Below are positions 11,840 through 23,871 of a stretch of DNA of 64,000 nt, piece by piece. The notes beneath the pieces are model-generated. The model did no database searches, was not told where the DNA came from, and saw only the letters and a list, made by a program, of their open reading frames with translations. The position numbers and the translations under genes are program-made. This stretch comes from Magicicada septendecula (taxonomy: Eukaryota > Arthropoda > Insecta > Hemiptera > Cicadidae): assembly GCA_034769895.1 (NCBI GenBank), contig CM068367.1:125215927-125279926 (forward strand). The letters run 5' to 3'. Numbering within the stretch: position 1 is the first letter of the stretch; every line of letters begins with the position of its first letter.

Positions 11840-14581
11840 GTGTTATAAGCGATTATAAATAATCGAATATGGACGTTTGAAGACGCCATTACCAAATATG
11901 GTTTGAGTAGTAATTGCACCTATTTTCTGTATTAAACAATTGAGAAATGGACTCAAAACGTTTAATAAGAAGTGTTATTGTGTAATTAGAATAAGATCTG
12001 GTGAAATAAACTTATTAATTTTAAGATTCACCATAGGAATTTGTGAAATAGTTGTAGTGAGTTAATAATGGACGGATTTTATCCTTGTTTAGACTTTATT
12101 TAAAGCCCAAGGTGTCCGCGATCTATTGCCACCAACTATTCAGCGATGTGACAAATAATAAAAAAGTTATAGCAATTATAAATTTTTAATCATTTTGTGT
12201 ATCAACGCTTACGTCACTATAGTCTCCAACCCATATAAGAAATTGGTAAAAAATTAAAAGTTTTATTTAACCGAGGTGTTTTGGGGTGGAGAGTTTGACA
12301 ATTTGAACCAATCAAATGAATTAAAACAACCAGACAAGCAAGAGACGCTTAGGTGAAGCGTCCCAGTCATCATTCAGTCGTCAAAGAGTCTACCAGCATA
12401 ATTTGATGGGCAAGGTCGATGAAGAAATGTATGAAGTTGTATTTAAATTGTGCGCGACACGTTCATGAGTCACGCTACACATACATAACCTATACATAAC
12501 AAAGAAATAACGAGTGTACAATGCGGAGTGAATTCAAATAATAAATACGGCCAGTGTATAATAACGGTCGTATTTTCGAGTTTTGTGTTTATAAAAAACC
12601 AGGGAGTACTATATTTTCATTATTTAACAAATAAAACGGAAATAATAATTTCTGTTAATGAACGGAGAATTATTGTTTGGGTACTACTCTAGTCAGTAGT
12701 ATCGAAGTGTATTAATTATGATGAAAATTATCAGATTTAAATAAAAGAATTATCTCGCATTTATTAACTTAAAAAATAAATGTTTTTACGATTTTACCGT
12801 AATTAAAGAAGTCAATATTAATTTAAATATTACAAATAGGAGTGAAATGATTAGTCGCTCAATTGACTCATTTCGTTTGATTTGACTAATAAATAATTTT
12901 TTTTTTTTTTTTTTGCGGAAGATATTCTAATTAACTGATAGTTACACATCAGATGCATTATGAATAAGATATATGTGTTTAGATTATTAAGAACTCAATG
13001 AATAATTTACTTATCCACAAGAACTACTTACGTTTATTAGCTAACCTAGAAATAATAACGACAACTTGTCACCTTTTCATAAGTCTGTTCTCAAGTAATA
13101 TAAATCAAATGAAAGCTATCACAAGAGTTTTTTTCTTATTATAGATTTTTTTTCTCTTGCCAATAAATGGTTTTTATAACCAACTATTAAATAATAATAA
13201 TAATTTTTAGCAGTGCAGCTCAACGCACGTGTTATTAAAGTAACTGCTGTGTACTTATATCTAGCGTACGATAATACGATAGTTATCGATTTTATGGTAC
13301 CGACTTTTAATTTTAATATTTGTTTTTTTTATATTAATTCTTTATTAAATATTGTTATAAAAGATAACATCTTGTATCTGGTATCATGCAACTTCCAAGA
13401 TCACACGAACTTGGTAATTTAACTGTGTAAAGAGGACATAACCTCTCTAACTAAAATTATTGTATCAACCCTCAGTGTTACCAGCCTTGAGATTAAAAGA
13501 GTTTCTTTTTAAAAATTGTTCATAATAACTATTATTTTGTAAAGATATTAGTGATTGATTGTTTATTTAAAAGAGTTAATGGCATTTCAGAACTGTTAAT
13601 AAATCTCAATTATTTTTACCAGTGGAAAGAGTTTTTTTTTTATTTCAAAATAAAATAGTTTAATTCTCATAACCAGTTCTATCAGAAGGTGGCGGCAGAA
13701 TTTGAATATTCATTATAATTCAAATCACAATTAAGCCCTTATTTTATTTTATTGTGCATGTGTATCACTTAGGGTATTCAAGTAGAATATCCACATGTAT
13801 GTATAAAGTGTATGTTGCAGCAGAAGCAGTCACCAAACAGAACAGTAATAACATCCACATATGGTAAGTGGGGAGGTGAAAAGTGAAGTGCTAAAATACT
13901 TTTTTAAATTGAGAGATTTAAACGGGAATACCCACACCACTATTATTAATAATCAACACTACTAATAATAATTCCATTTTAAAGGAGAGTATCTATCTAC
14001 ATCTATTAATACATCAATCGTGGTGTGTTGTAATTATTATGTTACAGCTGTGAGAAAATTTATAGCAGAAATTCAGTCTTATTTTATTCAATTGAAACAG
14101 TTACATAGAACTAAAAATTAGGTCAAATTTTGTAAAAATTCAATCACTAAAGTTAATGACACCACAAACTGGATTTTTTTTTTTTTCAATTCTTGATATT
14201 CCATTATACTGTAATTTTTATTTATTACTTATCACATTCTTTTTTCACCTACCTCATTAATAACAAAGTACACGTAACATTAATGTGTATAGTTCATATT
14301 GAAGCAGTACGTGTTTAAATAATTATTAGTCTATAAATCTATACCTATTAATAGGCGGCAACTGAAGTTTTACTTGTTTTTTTTTTTTTTTAATTAAAAT
14401 ATTTAAATTTGTCCCATTTACCTTCATCGCGAATAACCAGGGTGTCGTCTGATGTACTTAGGCAGAGAAAAACAACAGGTAATGCAATGACAAACACGTA
14501 TTTTACAAACACAAATAAAATGGTATTTTATTTATTTAGCATGACATTTTTTCTGTTTACTTCCTTTTACTTTACTTAATA
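11840..14581 (+). other. STAT intron; includes an LTR-like fragment at about 14354-14580
   Basis: Mostly featureless AT-rich intron with several homopolymer T runs. The stretch from ggcggcaactgaag (14354) to 14580 resembles the start of the element A LTR, including agagaaaaacaacaggt..tgcaatgacaaacac, so a piece of an A-type LTR lies in the intron here. Confidence 0.5.
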
Positions 14582-17049
14582 TGTAACGGGGCAAAAGGGG
14601 GGGGGCTTTTTACTTTAGTAAATTTGGGTTTATTTTATTAAAATATTTTGAATTCGGTTTCATCTGTGTGGACAGCCACATGTTCACATGCAACGTGGTT
14701 CGAACAAAGAAACGGTGATGAAACAATGGTAATGGAATGTGCGGGTTGACGATTCTTAGAACTTTGCAGCTGTGTGACACCTGCGCCCAAATGCACTAAC
14801 ATCGGCGGAGCGCCTAACCCACGCTAAGCGAAAGGCGCACAAGATGGCTTGGAGATGAATTTTGTTCGCACGTGGTCCGAGCTGGCGGATATAAGTTTAA
14901 GTCCTGCCCACATTGGTGACGTCGACCAGTGAACACTCAATATCGTCAACGCCCGACACACAGGTGTAACCCCTGTTGAATGAACAGTGACGGACGATTC
15001 GATCATAAGGCATTGTAAGTTCCGCTATGCCTAACTTATGGTGGGAGACTTTGTTGGTGACTCTCGTCCCAGTTGAATTGCATCGTTACCCCGGCCGGGG
15101 ACGAAGTTAAAAATGTGTGCACAACAATTTTGAATTTCTATTGTAAAACAGTATTAACCAATTTAAAACTTAACTAATATAGTGAAATAGAGTCAGTGAC
15201 GTAAACGGGACAAAGAAAAAATGTGAACTAAAGAAAGCTTTCGGACATCAAAAAACACGCGGCACATTGCACGAGAGGAGTGACGCCGGTTGGGTAATCC
15301 ACTTCAATCTATATAACTTCATTTATTAAAAATGTTCAATTCAATTAATTAAAACAAAATGGGGTTTTAAAATTGGTATGTGAGTTGTGCGTGGGCATAG
15401 CTGGGCCGCCTTAATAAACTAAAATAATAATATAGAATAAGTTAGTTGAAACGTTTATTTTTTGTGGTGTAGGTATATGTTTAAAATGAGAAGAAGTAAC
15501 GCTATCAAACAACTATTTTAAAAGAATTAAGATCAAGATAACTTTACCAGAATTTTTTATTTACTTGAGATAAAGAGTTGAATGAGAATTATAATTGGAG
15601 GAGAAAGTAAAGCCGAAATTAATGTTAATAAAATGAATTAATAGCGTAACGATGTGTTAGGCTAATTATTACACCACATTACCAGCACACATTGAAACGT
15701 TTATTTTTTGTGGTGTAGGTATATGTTTAAAATGAGAAGAAGTAACGCTATCAAACAACTATTTTAAAAGAATTAAGATCAAGATAACTTTACCAGAATT
15801 TTTTATTTACTTGAGATAAAGAGTTGAATGAGAATTATAATTGGAGGAGAAAGTAAAGCCGAAATTAATGTTAATAAAATGAATTAATAGCGTAACGATG
15901 TGTTAGGCTAATTATTACACCACATTACCAGCACCTATCCTGTATGGAAGATTTCGCCTAACGAACCAGGCAAAAGTTAATATGAAGGTTTGATTTTTGT
16001 ACCATAAAAAATCGTGGCGACCGATTAATAAGTTGGGGGATCTTCTGTGAGCGGTAAGGCAGATTAGCGTGAGTATAAGGTAAGTAAAAAAGTAGACGAT
16101 AACAAATATTCATTTTCGACTCAAAACTACTACTCTGCATCTCGATTATTTTCTTAAAAATTTACAAAACCTTGGGTTACTTTTACATGACAAATATGCT
16201 AATAACTAGTTGCAAACTGTAACTTAAAAAACTAACCAAACTAATTAATTAACTTATCAAGACGACCCAGATTACTCACACACGCATTCATACCATTTAA
16301 TTTAAAGAACCCCATTGTATTGATTACATTGTATTGATTAAAGATGAAGATATTAAGAAAGGTTACCAAACTGGCGTCACTCCTTCGCCACCATGTGCCG
16401 CGTGTGTTTAAGTTTGAAAGTCCACTATCCACATTTTTGATTTTGGCCTGTGGGCTCCACTGACTCAATTTTGTTGTTTTAATTCACTTTTGACTTCTGA
16501 TTTCACTTGCTACATAATAAATTTAAATTTTACGTGTGCACGATTTTTGTAGTTACCAGCCGGTATACGAGTTTAATACAACTGGGCGGAAAAATCATCA
16601 AAAAAATCCCCCACCAGGGACTAGGCATAACGGAATTACAATGCCTTCTGTGCTGAGTCGATCGTCAATGTTCATTTAACACGTGGTTTTTTACGTGTGT
16701 TGGACGTTGACGAAATTACACTGCCACTGGTTTACGTCACTGGAATAGGCGTGACTTATCCATACTTCCTCCAGCTCGGACTGTATGTCGAACAAAACCT
16801 TCGTCTTTGCGCCATTTTCGGCAGCATCGGTTGATCTGCTTGGCCTGGTTGTGGTTGCGCGTAACACAGTATTACAGTTCTGAGAATTGTACCATTGTGG
16901 ACAACACGACACATTCCATTGTACAGCTACACCCCACAACTTCTTTGTTTGAACAACACTTTTATTCAACACGTGGCTGGCCACACTGATGAAATGAATT
17001 TACAAATTTTGTAATAAAATAAAAACCCCTCCTTTTATGCCCCGTTACA
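14582..17049. repeat. Large inverted repeat made of Gypsy-LTR-like sequence
   Basis: The segment starts TGTAACGGGGCAAAAGG and ends with the reverse complement of TGTAACGGGGCATAAAAGG. The two arms (about 14582-15440 forward and 16230-17049 reverse) can be aligned: tcatcTGTGTGGaCAGCCAC against its inverted partner near 16980, CACGCGGCACAT..GAGTGACGCC near 15250 against its partner near 16390, and GGGGTTnnnnAAnTnGTATG at the inner ends. The ends match LTR termini of the A/B families. ATA flanks both sides. The centre (15441-16229) holds a perfect tandem duplication and a piece resembling the element B LTR (16110-16240). Confidence 0.65.
15447..15936. repeat. Perfect 246-bp tandem duplication
   Basis: Two adjacent copies, 15447-15692 and 15693-about 15936, show no differences by eye; both run from tgaaacgtttattttttgtg to caccacattaccagcac. 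The identity suggests a very recent event or an assembly artefact. Confidence 0.9.
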
Positions 17050-17061
17050 ATATGTTTACCA

Positions 17062-17092
<31 letters not shown>

Positions 17093-17522
17093 GTATAGGT
17101 ACTGTATATTGTATTGTTTGTGTGCAGTGATGAAAACAATAATATATTCTGTTGTAATATTGTATATATTTCTAAGTAGTATAGGTAAATAAATATGTAG
17201 TTAATATGTGTTTGTGCACGTGCACAACCACATTTTTTATTTTGGGCGGTATTTACTGTAGTAAGTGTTGTTCTGTTTTTCATTATTAAGCATGTCTTTT
17301 TCATTTTTTGGGAAACTCAGTTAATAATACCAGCTGCGTAATTGTACCAAATCGATATGATCCTGATGTGTCACGATAAAACAGAATCCACTGTATATAT
17401 TCAAATATATTTGTGAATTCGCTAAAAAAGTTTGTTAATTGTATATCAATAAACATAGTACTATTGCATGTGTTAAATTATCATGCTATATTAGCAGTAA
17501 ACAGTTTGATGTTTTCCACCAG
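17050..17522 (+). other. STAT intron end before exon b
   Basis: Contains an (AAT)n run near 17063-17090 and otherwise AT-rich intron. It ends in acceptor ttttccaccag at 17522. Confidence 0.8.
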
Positions 17523-17701
17523 GTGACAGGATTACTACAGTTACGATTAACCCTCACGGACAAATTAAAAGAAAATGTAGCACACTTAGCAACACTACAG
17601 TCACGTGTGTTGGACGAAGAGCTAATACGTTGGAAACGTGAACAGCAGCTTGCAGGGAATGGTGCTAAATTTGTCAGTAACCTTGACATCATTCAAGAAT
17701 G
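17523..17701 (+). CDS. Stat92E: STAT exon b (coiled-coil domain)
   Basis: The exon starts after ccaccag, runs 59 codons plus two bases and ends at donor gtttgt; the split Trp codon TG|G is completed at 48608. The peptide contains LQLRLTLTDKLKENVAHL, DEELIRWKREQQLAGNG and NLDIIQEW, the strongly conserved third helix of the STAT coiled-coil domain in STAT5/6 and insect STATs. In the family this domain mediates contacts with partner proteins and nuclear import. The following intron is 30.9 kb because of elements A and C. Confidence 0.95.
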
Positions 17702-18399
17702 GTTTGTATATAAACGCACACAAAAATTTTATACAGATTATTTTCATATTTATGGTAAGAGATTGAAGTATATTACATTTTTACAAATTATAGTGCAAAT
17801 TTCGTTAAATATTTTCCCTATAAATTTTTAAAGTGACCTAAGGTAATGAATAGGCTGACACTGAATGGCAATGAACACTGACATGTTTTACACATGCATC
17901 TTTGACGTTTTTCATTCATTTTTTTAATCTTGAGGTTCTATCGCACCAACTCCCAAACATCCATACCACCTCATCTTCAGCTCATCACAGCTTCCTGGTA
18001 TTTTGTCTGACGTTTTTCTTGTATGGTCCTACTATTAACTTATCAAAACATTCCAATAAAGGAACTGAACATGTTTTATTATTTACAATGTTAAAATATT
18101 TTGTTACTCTTTTCAGTTTTCTTATTACAGTGGATTTCCATTTATTTATGTACATCCATTTATTTCAATTTCCTCTGGCAAGTAGAAAGTTCCCCTGTTT
18201 CATCCCATTTTCTTGTTCAGGATAGAATTCCCAGTCAACAAAAATAGTAACCAAGCTGAGTGATTCTGTTTTTGAATTTTCAAGTATAATCCGTAGATAA
18301 TGTCAATTATTTTTTCATAAAAAAAAACTTTACAAAATTTTCTCAAAAAAAATTTTAACCTATTTTGTAAGATGTGTGAAATATCAGAAATTTCTAGAT
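17702..18399 (+). other. STAT intron left of element A
   Basis: Donor gtttgtatat at 17702, then AT-rich intron with nothing recognisable. It ends in the element A target duplication AGAT (18396-18399). Confidence 0.8.
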
Positions 18400-19780
18400 T
18401 GAGCTTGACCTGTTTTTTGGGTTATTAAAATCTGTAAATTCGTCCCTTTTTAGGGCACCAACTGAAGCTGTACGAGTTTATTAATGATTGAAATATTTAA
18501 ACTGCCCCTGTGTGGATGTTATTTGAAGTAGTATACGCTAATTAATTCTTAAATTATTGAAATATTGAACTTTGAAGCGTTACCTACCTTTCGTAATTTA
18601 CCAAGGTCTCGTCTGGTGTACTTTACAGAGAAAAACAACAGGTGGTGCAATGACAAACACATATTTATATGTCTAATTAACACATTTTATTGTTATCTTA
18701 TTTATCGTCAGATGATATTAAAACTCCCACATCAACAAATTCTTTTACGTTACATCGATAATAACTGCTGGATGATAACTTTAATTTATGTATTACTCAT
18801 TGTCTTCAAAAAATTACTATATGTTTCACATTCATTTAACTATTTACTTTTACGTTAATTCATTGTTAATTTCTCTTTCTTCATTTGTTTGTTATACATA
18901 AAAAAACTTGTTGTATTACTTATAGCTAACAATCTTAGATTCTAATCATACTCATAATAATAATGAGACATCCCAGTTTGCTACACACATTCATTCATTC
19001 TTATTTAAATCCCCATTTAAATGTATTTCTAGCGCTTTGAAATAAAATTACTGATATTGTGTAATTGTTGGTGGCTACTTAACCATCGCCGCGTCGTACT
19101 GCGTGTATGTCCGAAAAGTTCCACTGTTCACATTTTTAGTCGCCCCACACTTTTAGTTATTAAATTTGATGTCGTATGTTCCCTTCCATACTGTCTCACT
19201 TCAAATTAAACTCTCAACTGGACTTTTCCCACATTTTATTTAAATTTTGAAAAATTTAATAACTCCGACTCGCGAGTCTTTATACGCACCTGGCCAGGTG
19301 TATAATGTGTCGGTGACTGCGCACGCTACCTAAAAAGCTGGCGATCATTTCCGTTTGCACCGCCTACATGATGTTGGCGGGAATACAATGACGTTCAGAC
19401 AGCTCGTTGGTTCTTTTCGATCGTCAACGCTGTTCTGTGGTAATACAACAGGCCGTGGTTCACCATTTCCGTCGTCTTCCCAAACACGTGGCAAGAAATC
19501 CTTGGGCTTAGCCATTTTTTGTTACAGCGTCCTTTTTGCTTGTGCAACGCAGGTGATGCGCTCGTGCGTACGGACTCATGTTGCGCGTAGTAGTTCGTAA
19601 CACAACGCTTGATTTCTCGGAATAATATTGCGTTCTATTGGCACACCTCGCTCACACAGCTATGTCACTGCGTTCATTGTTGAGTAAAACCGTTTTATGT
19701 ATGGGACTTGCTGCGTTGGTCACATACACATTTAAATACATTTATTAAAAAAATAAAATCTCCCTTTTCGCCCCAGTACA
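18400..19780 (-). repeat. Element A 3' LTR (1381 bp)
   Basis: Matches 31603-32967 almost throughout, with small indels. It ends ccccagtaca at 19780 next to the purine-rich tract and hairpin. It contains a fossil primer-site/LTR-start junction at 18442-18463. Confidence 0.9.
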
Positions 19781-22590
19781 ATACCCTCCCAATGAGAGGT
19801 CTTCTGCCGAAGCAGAAAAACTCTCATTGCTACCCCAAGAGGATCGGTGAGGATATGGTGCCAACAACCCCCTTTAATTCTTAACACATCATGGGTAAAC
19901 TACCCCCCTAGCTAGGTGACTATGGCTGCATCTGAACGAGATTACTGGACTTCTCTGTTCGAGACCCCAACACCATAAAATCGGACAGATACTCACCATA
20001 GTACACCTAACCTTTCATCATTCTGCCCAAAATCAAAACCCTGGCCGTATACCATACCAGATCCTCAACCGATATGTTCCCCCTTTCATGCATACTGGGT
20101 TGCCTTTAGCAACTACTGGGTGCGTACACATATTCATTATTATATTATATATAAATTCCATATTCAAAACTCATAAAATGTTTATCTTTTAAAATTCATT
20201 TCTTTTTTCAATTTCCTTGACTGGACGTTACAGTTTCAAATCCAAAATAAATTAAAACAAATCAGATTGAAATCATTTGAATCTTTTTGCCTCTCAAAAT
20301 TTATCTAAGTTCATTATCCACGATCCATTAATTTGATCATTTCTCTCAAAAATTTAAAATCTTTTAATTGAATTTATAACTTTCTTACTTATTTGTTAAC
20401 AGTCCTAATAAACAAATAAAAATACACAACTTATTTCTACTATAAATTCAAAATAAATGCCCTTGAGTACAAAAGAGAACAAAATACACATCATAAATCA
20501 GCTGACACCTTCCCTACTTATAAGGAACATTACAATTTACAATAACGTTCTTTAACACAAAGAATAGAGCATTAAAAATTTTTTTTTTCAAAATTTTAAT
20601 TTCCCAAAATTTTTCCTTTGTTAATTTCAAGAAAAAATAAAATTATTCAATTTAATTGAAGTAACAAAATTCATGAGTTAATCGCTAAAAACCTATCCTG
20701 TCTCTAACATCAGTTATCAGCTGATCTCTGGGTCAGGTGACTGACCTTGCCCTATATACACCATATAAAATTATACCATAAAAAACACAACATAAGTTCA
20801 TAATCCTTACCCTCTAACATAATAAAATTAATGACACAATAAAACATAATAAACAAAATCTGATAAACGTCTTCTCTACTTGAGATAATCTTTTAAATAT
20901 CAGTAAAGCCATCTATAAAATATCATACAAAGTATAACACATGTAAATCAATTACATGTCTAAATATTTATATGTAAATAAATTCGTACAAGTTGTCTAC
21001 GGTCGAACTACAATCATTTAATTAGCTTGTCAGCTAGTCAGCATCATTAAGTTTCAAATTTTAGTTCGTTACTCCCCTGAGTAACCCCTTACCACACACA
21101 CACACACTATGGCCCCCCACTGAACTGTGGCGTTCAGCTGCTTCCACAAGGACTGAAGTTTTGGAGGAATTTTGTCATCTCCTTGTCCTTGCTTCTGTGT
21201 TACATATTTATAACCTTAGAGACGGGTCTATCGCCTGTTTTGCTGTTCCTACTCGAACAAGGTGATAGCCGCTGTTCCATAGTTCCGGGGATTTCCCCTA
21301 AGTGGCCCCCCGTTTTCAAAGTTCACCAATTTTAAGGACAACCAACTATGGTCAGTTTTACAATTGCTGCCCACAGCTGGCTGTTGTCCAAAACCACGAT
21401 TAGTGCTGGTAAGACAGTAATCGCCCGAAAAGGCGGGGAAATCATCTTTCATTAGCATGTTTTTTCGTCATCATTTCTGTACACTGTACGATAGCAATTA
21501 ACATGAATATTATATTAACATATAACATAATATTATATAAGGTTGTACAGTGTATTTTACACCCTATTTAGGCCTCCGATGATGGTAACATGCTTTGACG
21601 TTACCACCAACACTCATCGCTATCTACAGTGGCACATGCCGCCACTGCAATAGCATAACTAATAGCTAAACGTAAACCCTTCTACTTGCAGTCTCTACAT
21701 GCCATAATTGATTTACACTTCGATTAACACCAAACAACCCCCCAAAATCACCCATTAATCTTGCATAAATAATTTGTATAGAAAATTATAAACATTATAA
21801 CTTGAGATTTTTATTAACTCTTTTTATTTATACTCTAAATTATTTAACATTTATTGGACCATTAGATTCTCCCAAAAATTCAAATTTATTATTAGCATTC
21901 ATTTTGCATCATTTCACAATAATATTTTACCTAAGTTAACTTCTTTTCAAACTCATTTAGTGCCTTTATAAGACTTTTACTTTACTTCAAGGTCATTATC
22001 AAATTCATACTTACATATGGTCAATCACTCCCTCTAATAAACACATGATTACTGCCATTAATTCCAAATATAAACAACTCACCACAATATCCCGTACAAC
22101 CATATGTACCTTCTGAAACAATAACGATAATATGATTCCACAACTAAATACATCTTACATTTATTCAATTACTGTTTATTATTACCAAGTTCAAATCTCA
22201 AAAATCATTTACATTCATTAGCAAAATCTCTTTATATACATTTTAAATTAATTAATTAATTCATCTCAACTTATTTTAATTCTATCAATTATTTAAAACA
22301 CAACATTACTTTAATTACCTTCTTCCAAAGCAATTACAATTCATTGATTATCGCCTCTCATTATTTATTTAGTTTAACAAAATATTATTATTATTATTAA
22401 ATTAATTTCAGCTACACACACATATTGTTTACCTACAATACATTTTACAGCACAAACACAATTAATTTCACTCTAAATTTATTTACAATTCTTTGTCATT
22501 ATTTTATTGTTTACCACACCTCATTTTGTAAAGCAGTCCAATCCAAAACCATTAATTACATAATTAAACGTTCATAAACATTTATTGTTT
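19781..22590 (-). other. Element A 3' noncoding region shared with B and D
   Basis: About 2.8 kb without a supportable ORF. Blocks conserved with B and D are the 38-nt hairpin next to the LTR (19791-19828), a block around 19917-20010 (ggctgcatctgaacgagatt..ctggacttctct..gaccccaacaccat) and a block around 21250-21443 ending in cgcccgaaaaggcggggaaa. On the minus strand it is the 3' part of the RNA between gag and the polypurine tract. Confidence 0.7.
19791..19828 (-). promoter_or_regulatory. Conserved two-stem RNA hairpin next to the polypurine tract (element A)
   Basis: On the minus (sense) strand the outer stem is AAUGAGAG with CUCUCAUU, and the inner stem is UUCUGC with GCAGAA around a UUCG tetraloop closed by C-G. 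It lies 10 nt from the 3' LTR. Elements B and D carry a hairpin of the same 38-nt length with compensatory changes. Confidence 0.75.
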
Positions 22591-22656
22591 TTACCCCCCA
22601 TCATCGTACAAAAACCTGGTCTTACGTTTACACAGTTCATTTTTTATTAAACTCAT
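22591..22656 (-). pseudogene. C-terminal end of element A Gag-like gene, left of element B
   Basis: The minus strand reads about 20 codons ending KRKTRFLYDDGG then stop, matching the YDDGG-stop end of the element B protein. The rest of the gene lies at 30106-31523; element B inserted within its last codons. Confidence 0.8.
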
Positions 22657-23871
22657 TGTACTGTTTTACTCTTTATCGCAATTAATAACATATATAAATC
22701 ATATTTTTTATGTTAACTCTTACCTTTCATGGGTCCAGGTTCCTTTTACACGAACTCACAGTCTGTAAGAGAGGTTAACGGGTTCGTTACATAAGAAACA
22801 CGCTTTTGACCATATTAATCAGCTCTACTTATTATTTCATTTCAACATTTTGTTTACTTTCTTTTAATTTTACTTAGTATTCATTTTCGTCTCAAAACTA
22901 CTACTATGCATCTCAATTATCTTTTCTTCAAAAATACAAAACCTTTGGGTTACTTTTACATGACAAATATTCTAATAGCTAGCTGCAAACTTTAACATAA
23001 ATAACTAATTAAACTAACTAATTAAACTGTAAAAGACAACCCAGTAATTGCTCATACACATTCATTCTTACAAAACCCCCTTATTTATTTAGAGCTCATG
23101 ATTCAAAATTTTTAGTGAAAATTTATAAATATTGAAATTTAGTTGGTTACTTAACGATTGTCGTCTTTCATTGACACGTGCAGTACTGAGTATATGTCCG
23201 AAGGTTCGTTCGTTCGTTCACCACATTGTTGATGTTCTTCTGTCATTACACTTACTTTCTTCCCAGGTACTGTTTTACTTATTTGTGAAGGTTTACTACC
23301 TTCAATTAGAATTTAAAAGATTTCTTGGGGCCCACGAATAGTTGGTTTGCCTGGCCAGGCGAAAGGTGGTTAGGTAACTGCGCAGAACGTTAACCAACGT
23401 GTGCCCCACCACTGTGAGTCAAAACGGAAAAACCAATGCCTTCTTGTGTCAGAATGTTCGTCTCTGTGCACAAAGTATGGGTTATTAGTGTGTTTTCGGC
23501 GGTGACGATATCTTACTACCCTTCGTCACGTCACTCTAGTAGGCGTGGTTTGCCTATATTTCCGTCCGCAATCAAACACGTGCTGAAATAATTTTTACAG
23601 CTTAGCCATGTTGGTTGACTTCGGTTGAGGCGTCTTAGCGTCCTGTCCGCGCGTGTGCTCAAGTTGCGCGCTTTTGTGCGTCACACAACCCTGGAATTCT
23701 TAGAATGCAATTGCGTTCTACAGTAACACCTTGCAAAACTATGTGACTGCATTCTTCGTCTGACTGAAACAGATTTCTGCGTGGGACTTGCTACCGTATT
23801 TATACATGGGAGTTACAATTGACAATGAAATAAATTTAATAAAATAAAATACCCCTTTCTGCCTCATTACA
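22657..23871 (-). repeat. Element B 3' LTR (1215 bp)
   Basis: Starts tgtactgttttactc and ends tgcctcattaca. It is nearly identical to 28887-30101. On its inner side it is followed by a run of C, the minus-strand polypurine tract. Confidence 0.95.

Noticed and set aside
14350..17053. Simple solo LTR from 14354 to 17049 with an AATA target duplication
   Set aside because: The right flank reads ATAT rather than AATA at the LTR end, and the segment contains inverted LTR ends at 14582, so a single solo LTR does not explain it.
17439..17831. 130-codon ORF as a separate small gene
   Set aside because: It is STAT exon b extended into both flanking introns; the true borders are the splice sites at 17523 and 17701.
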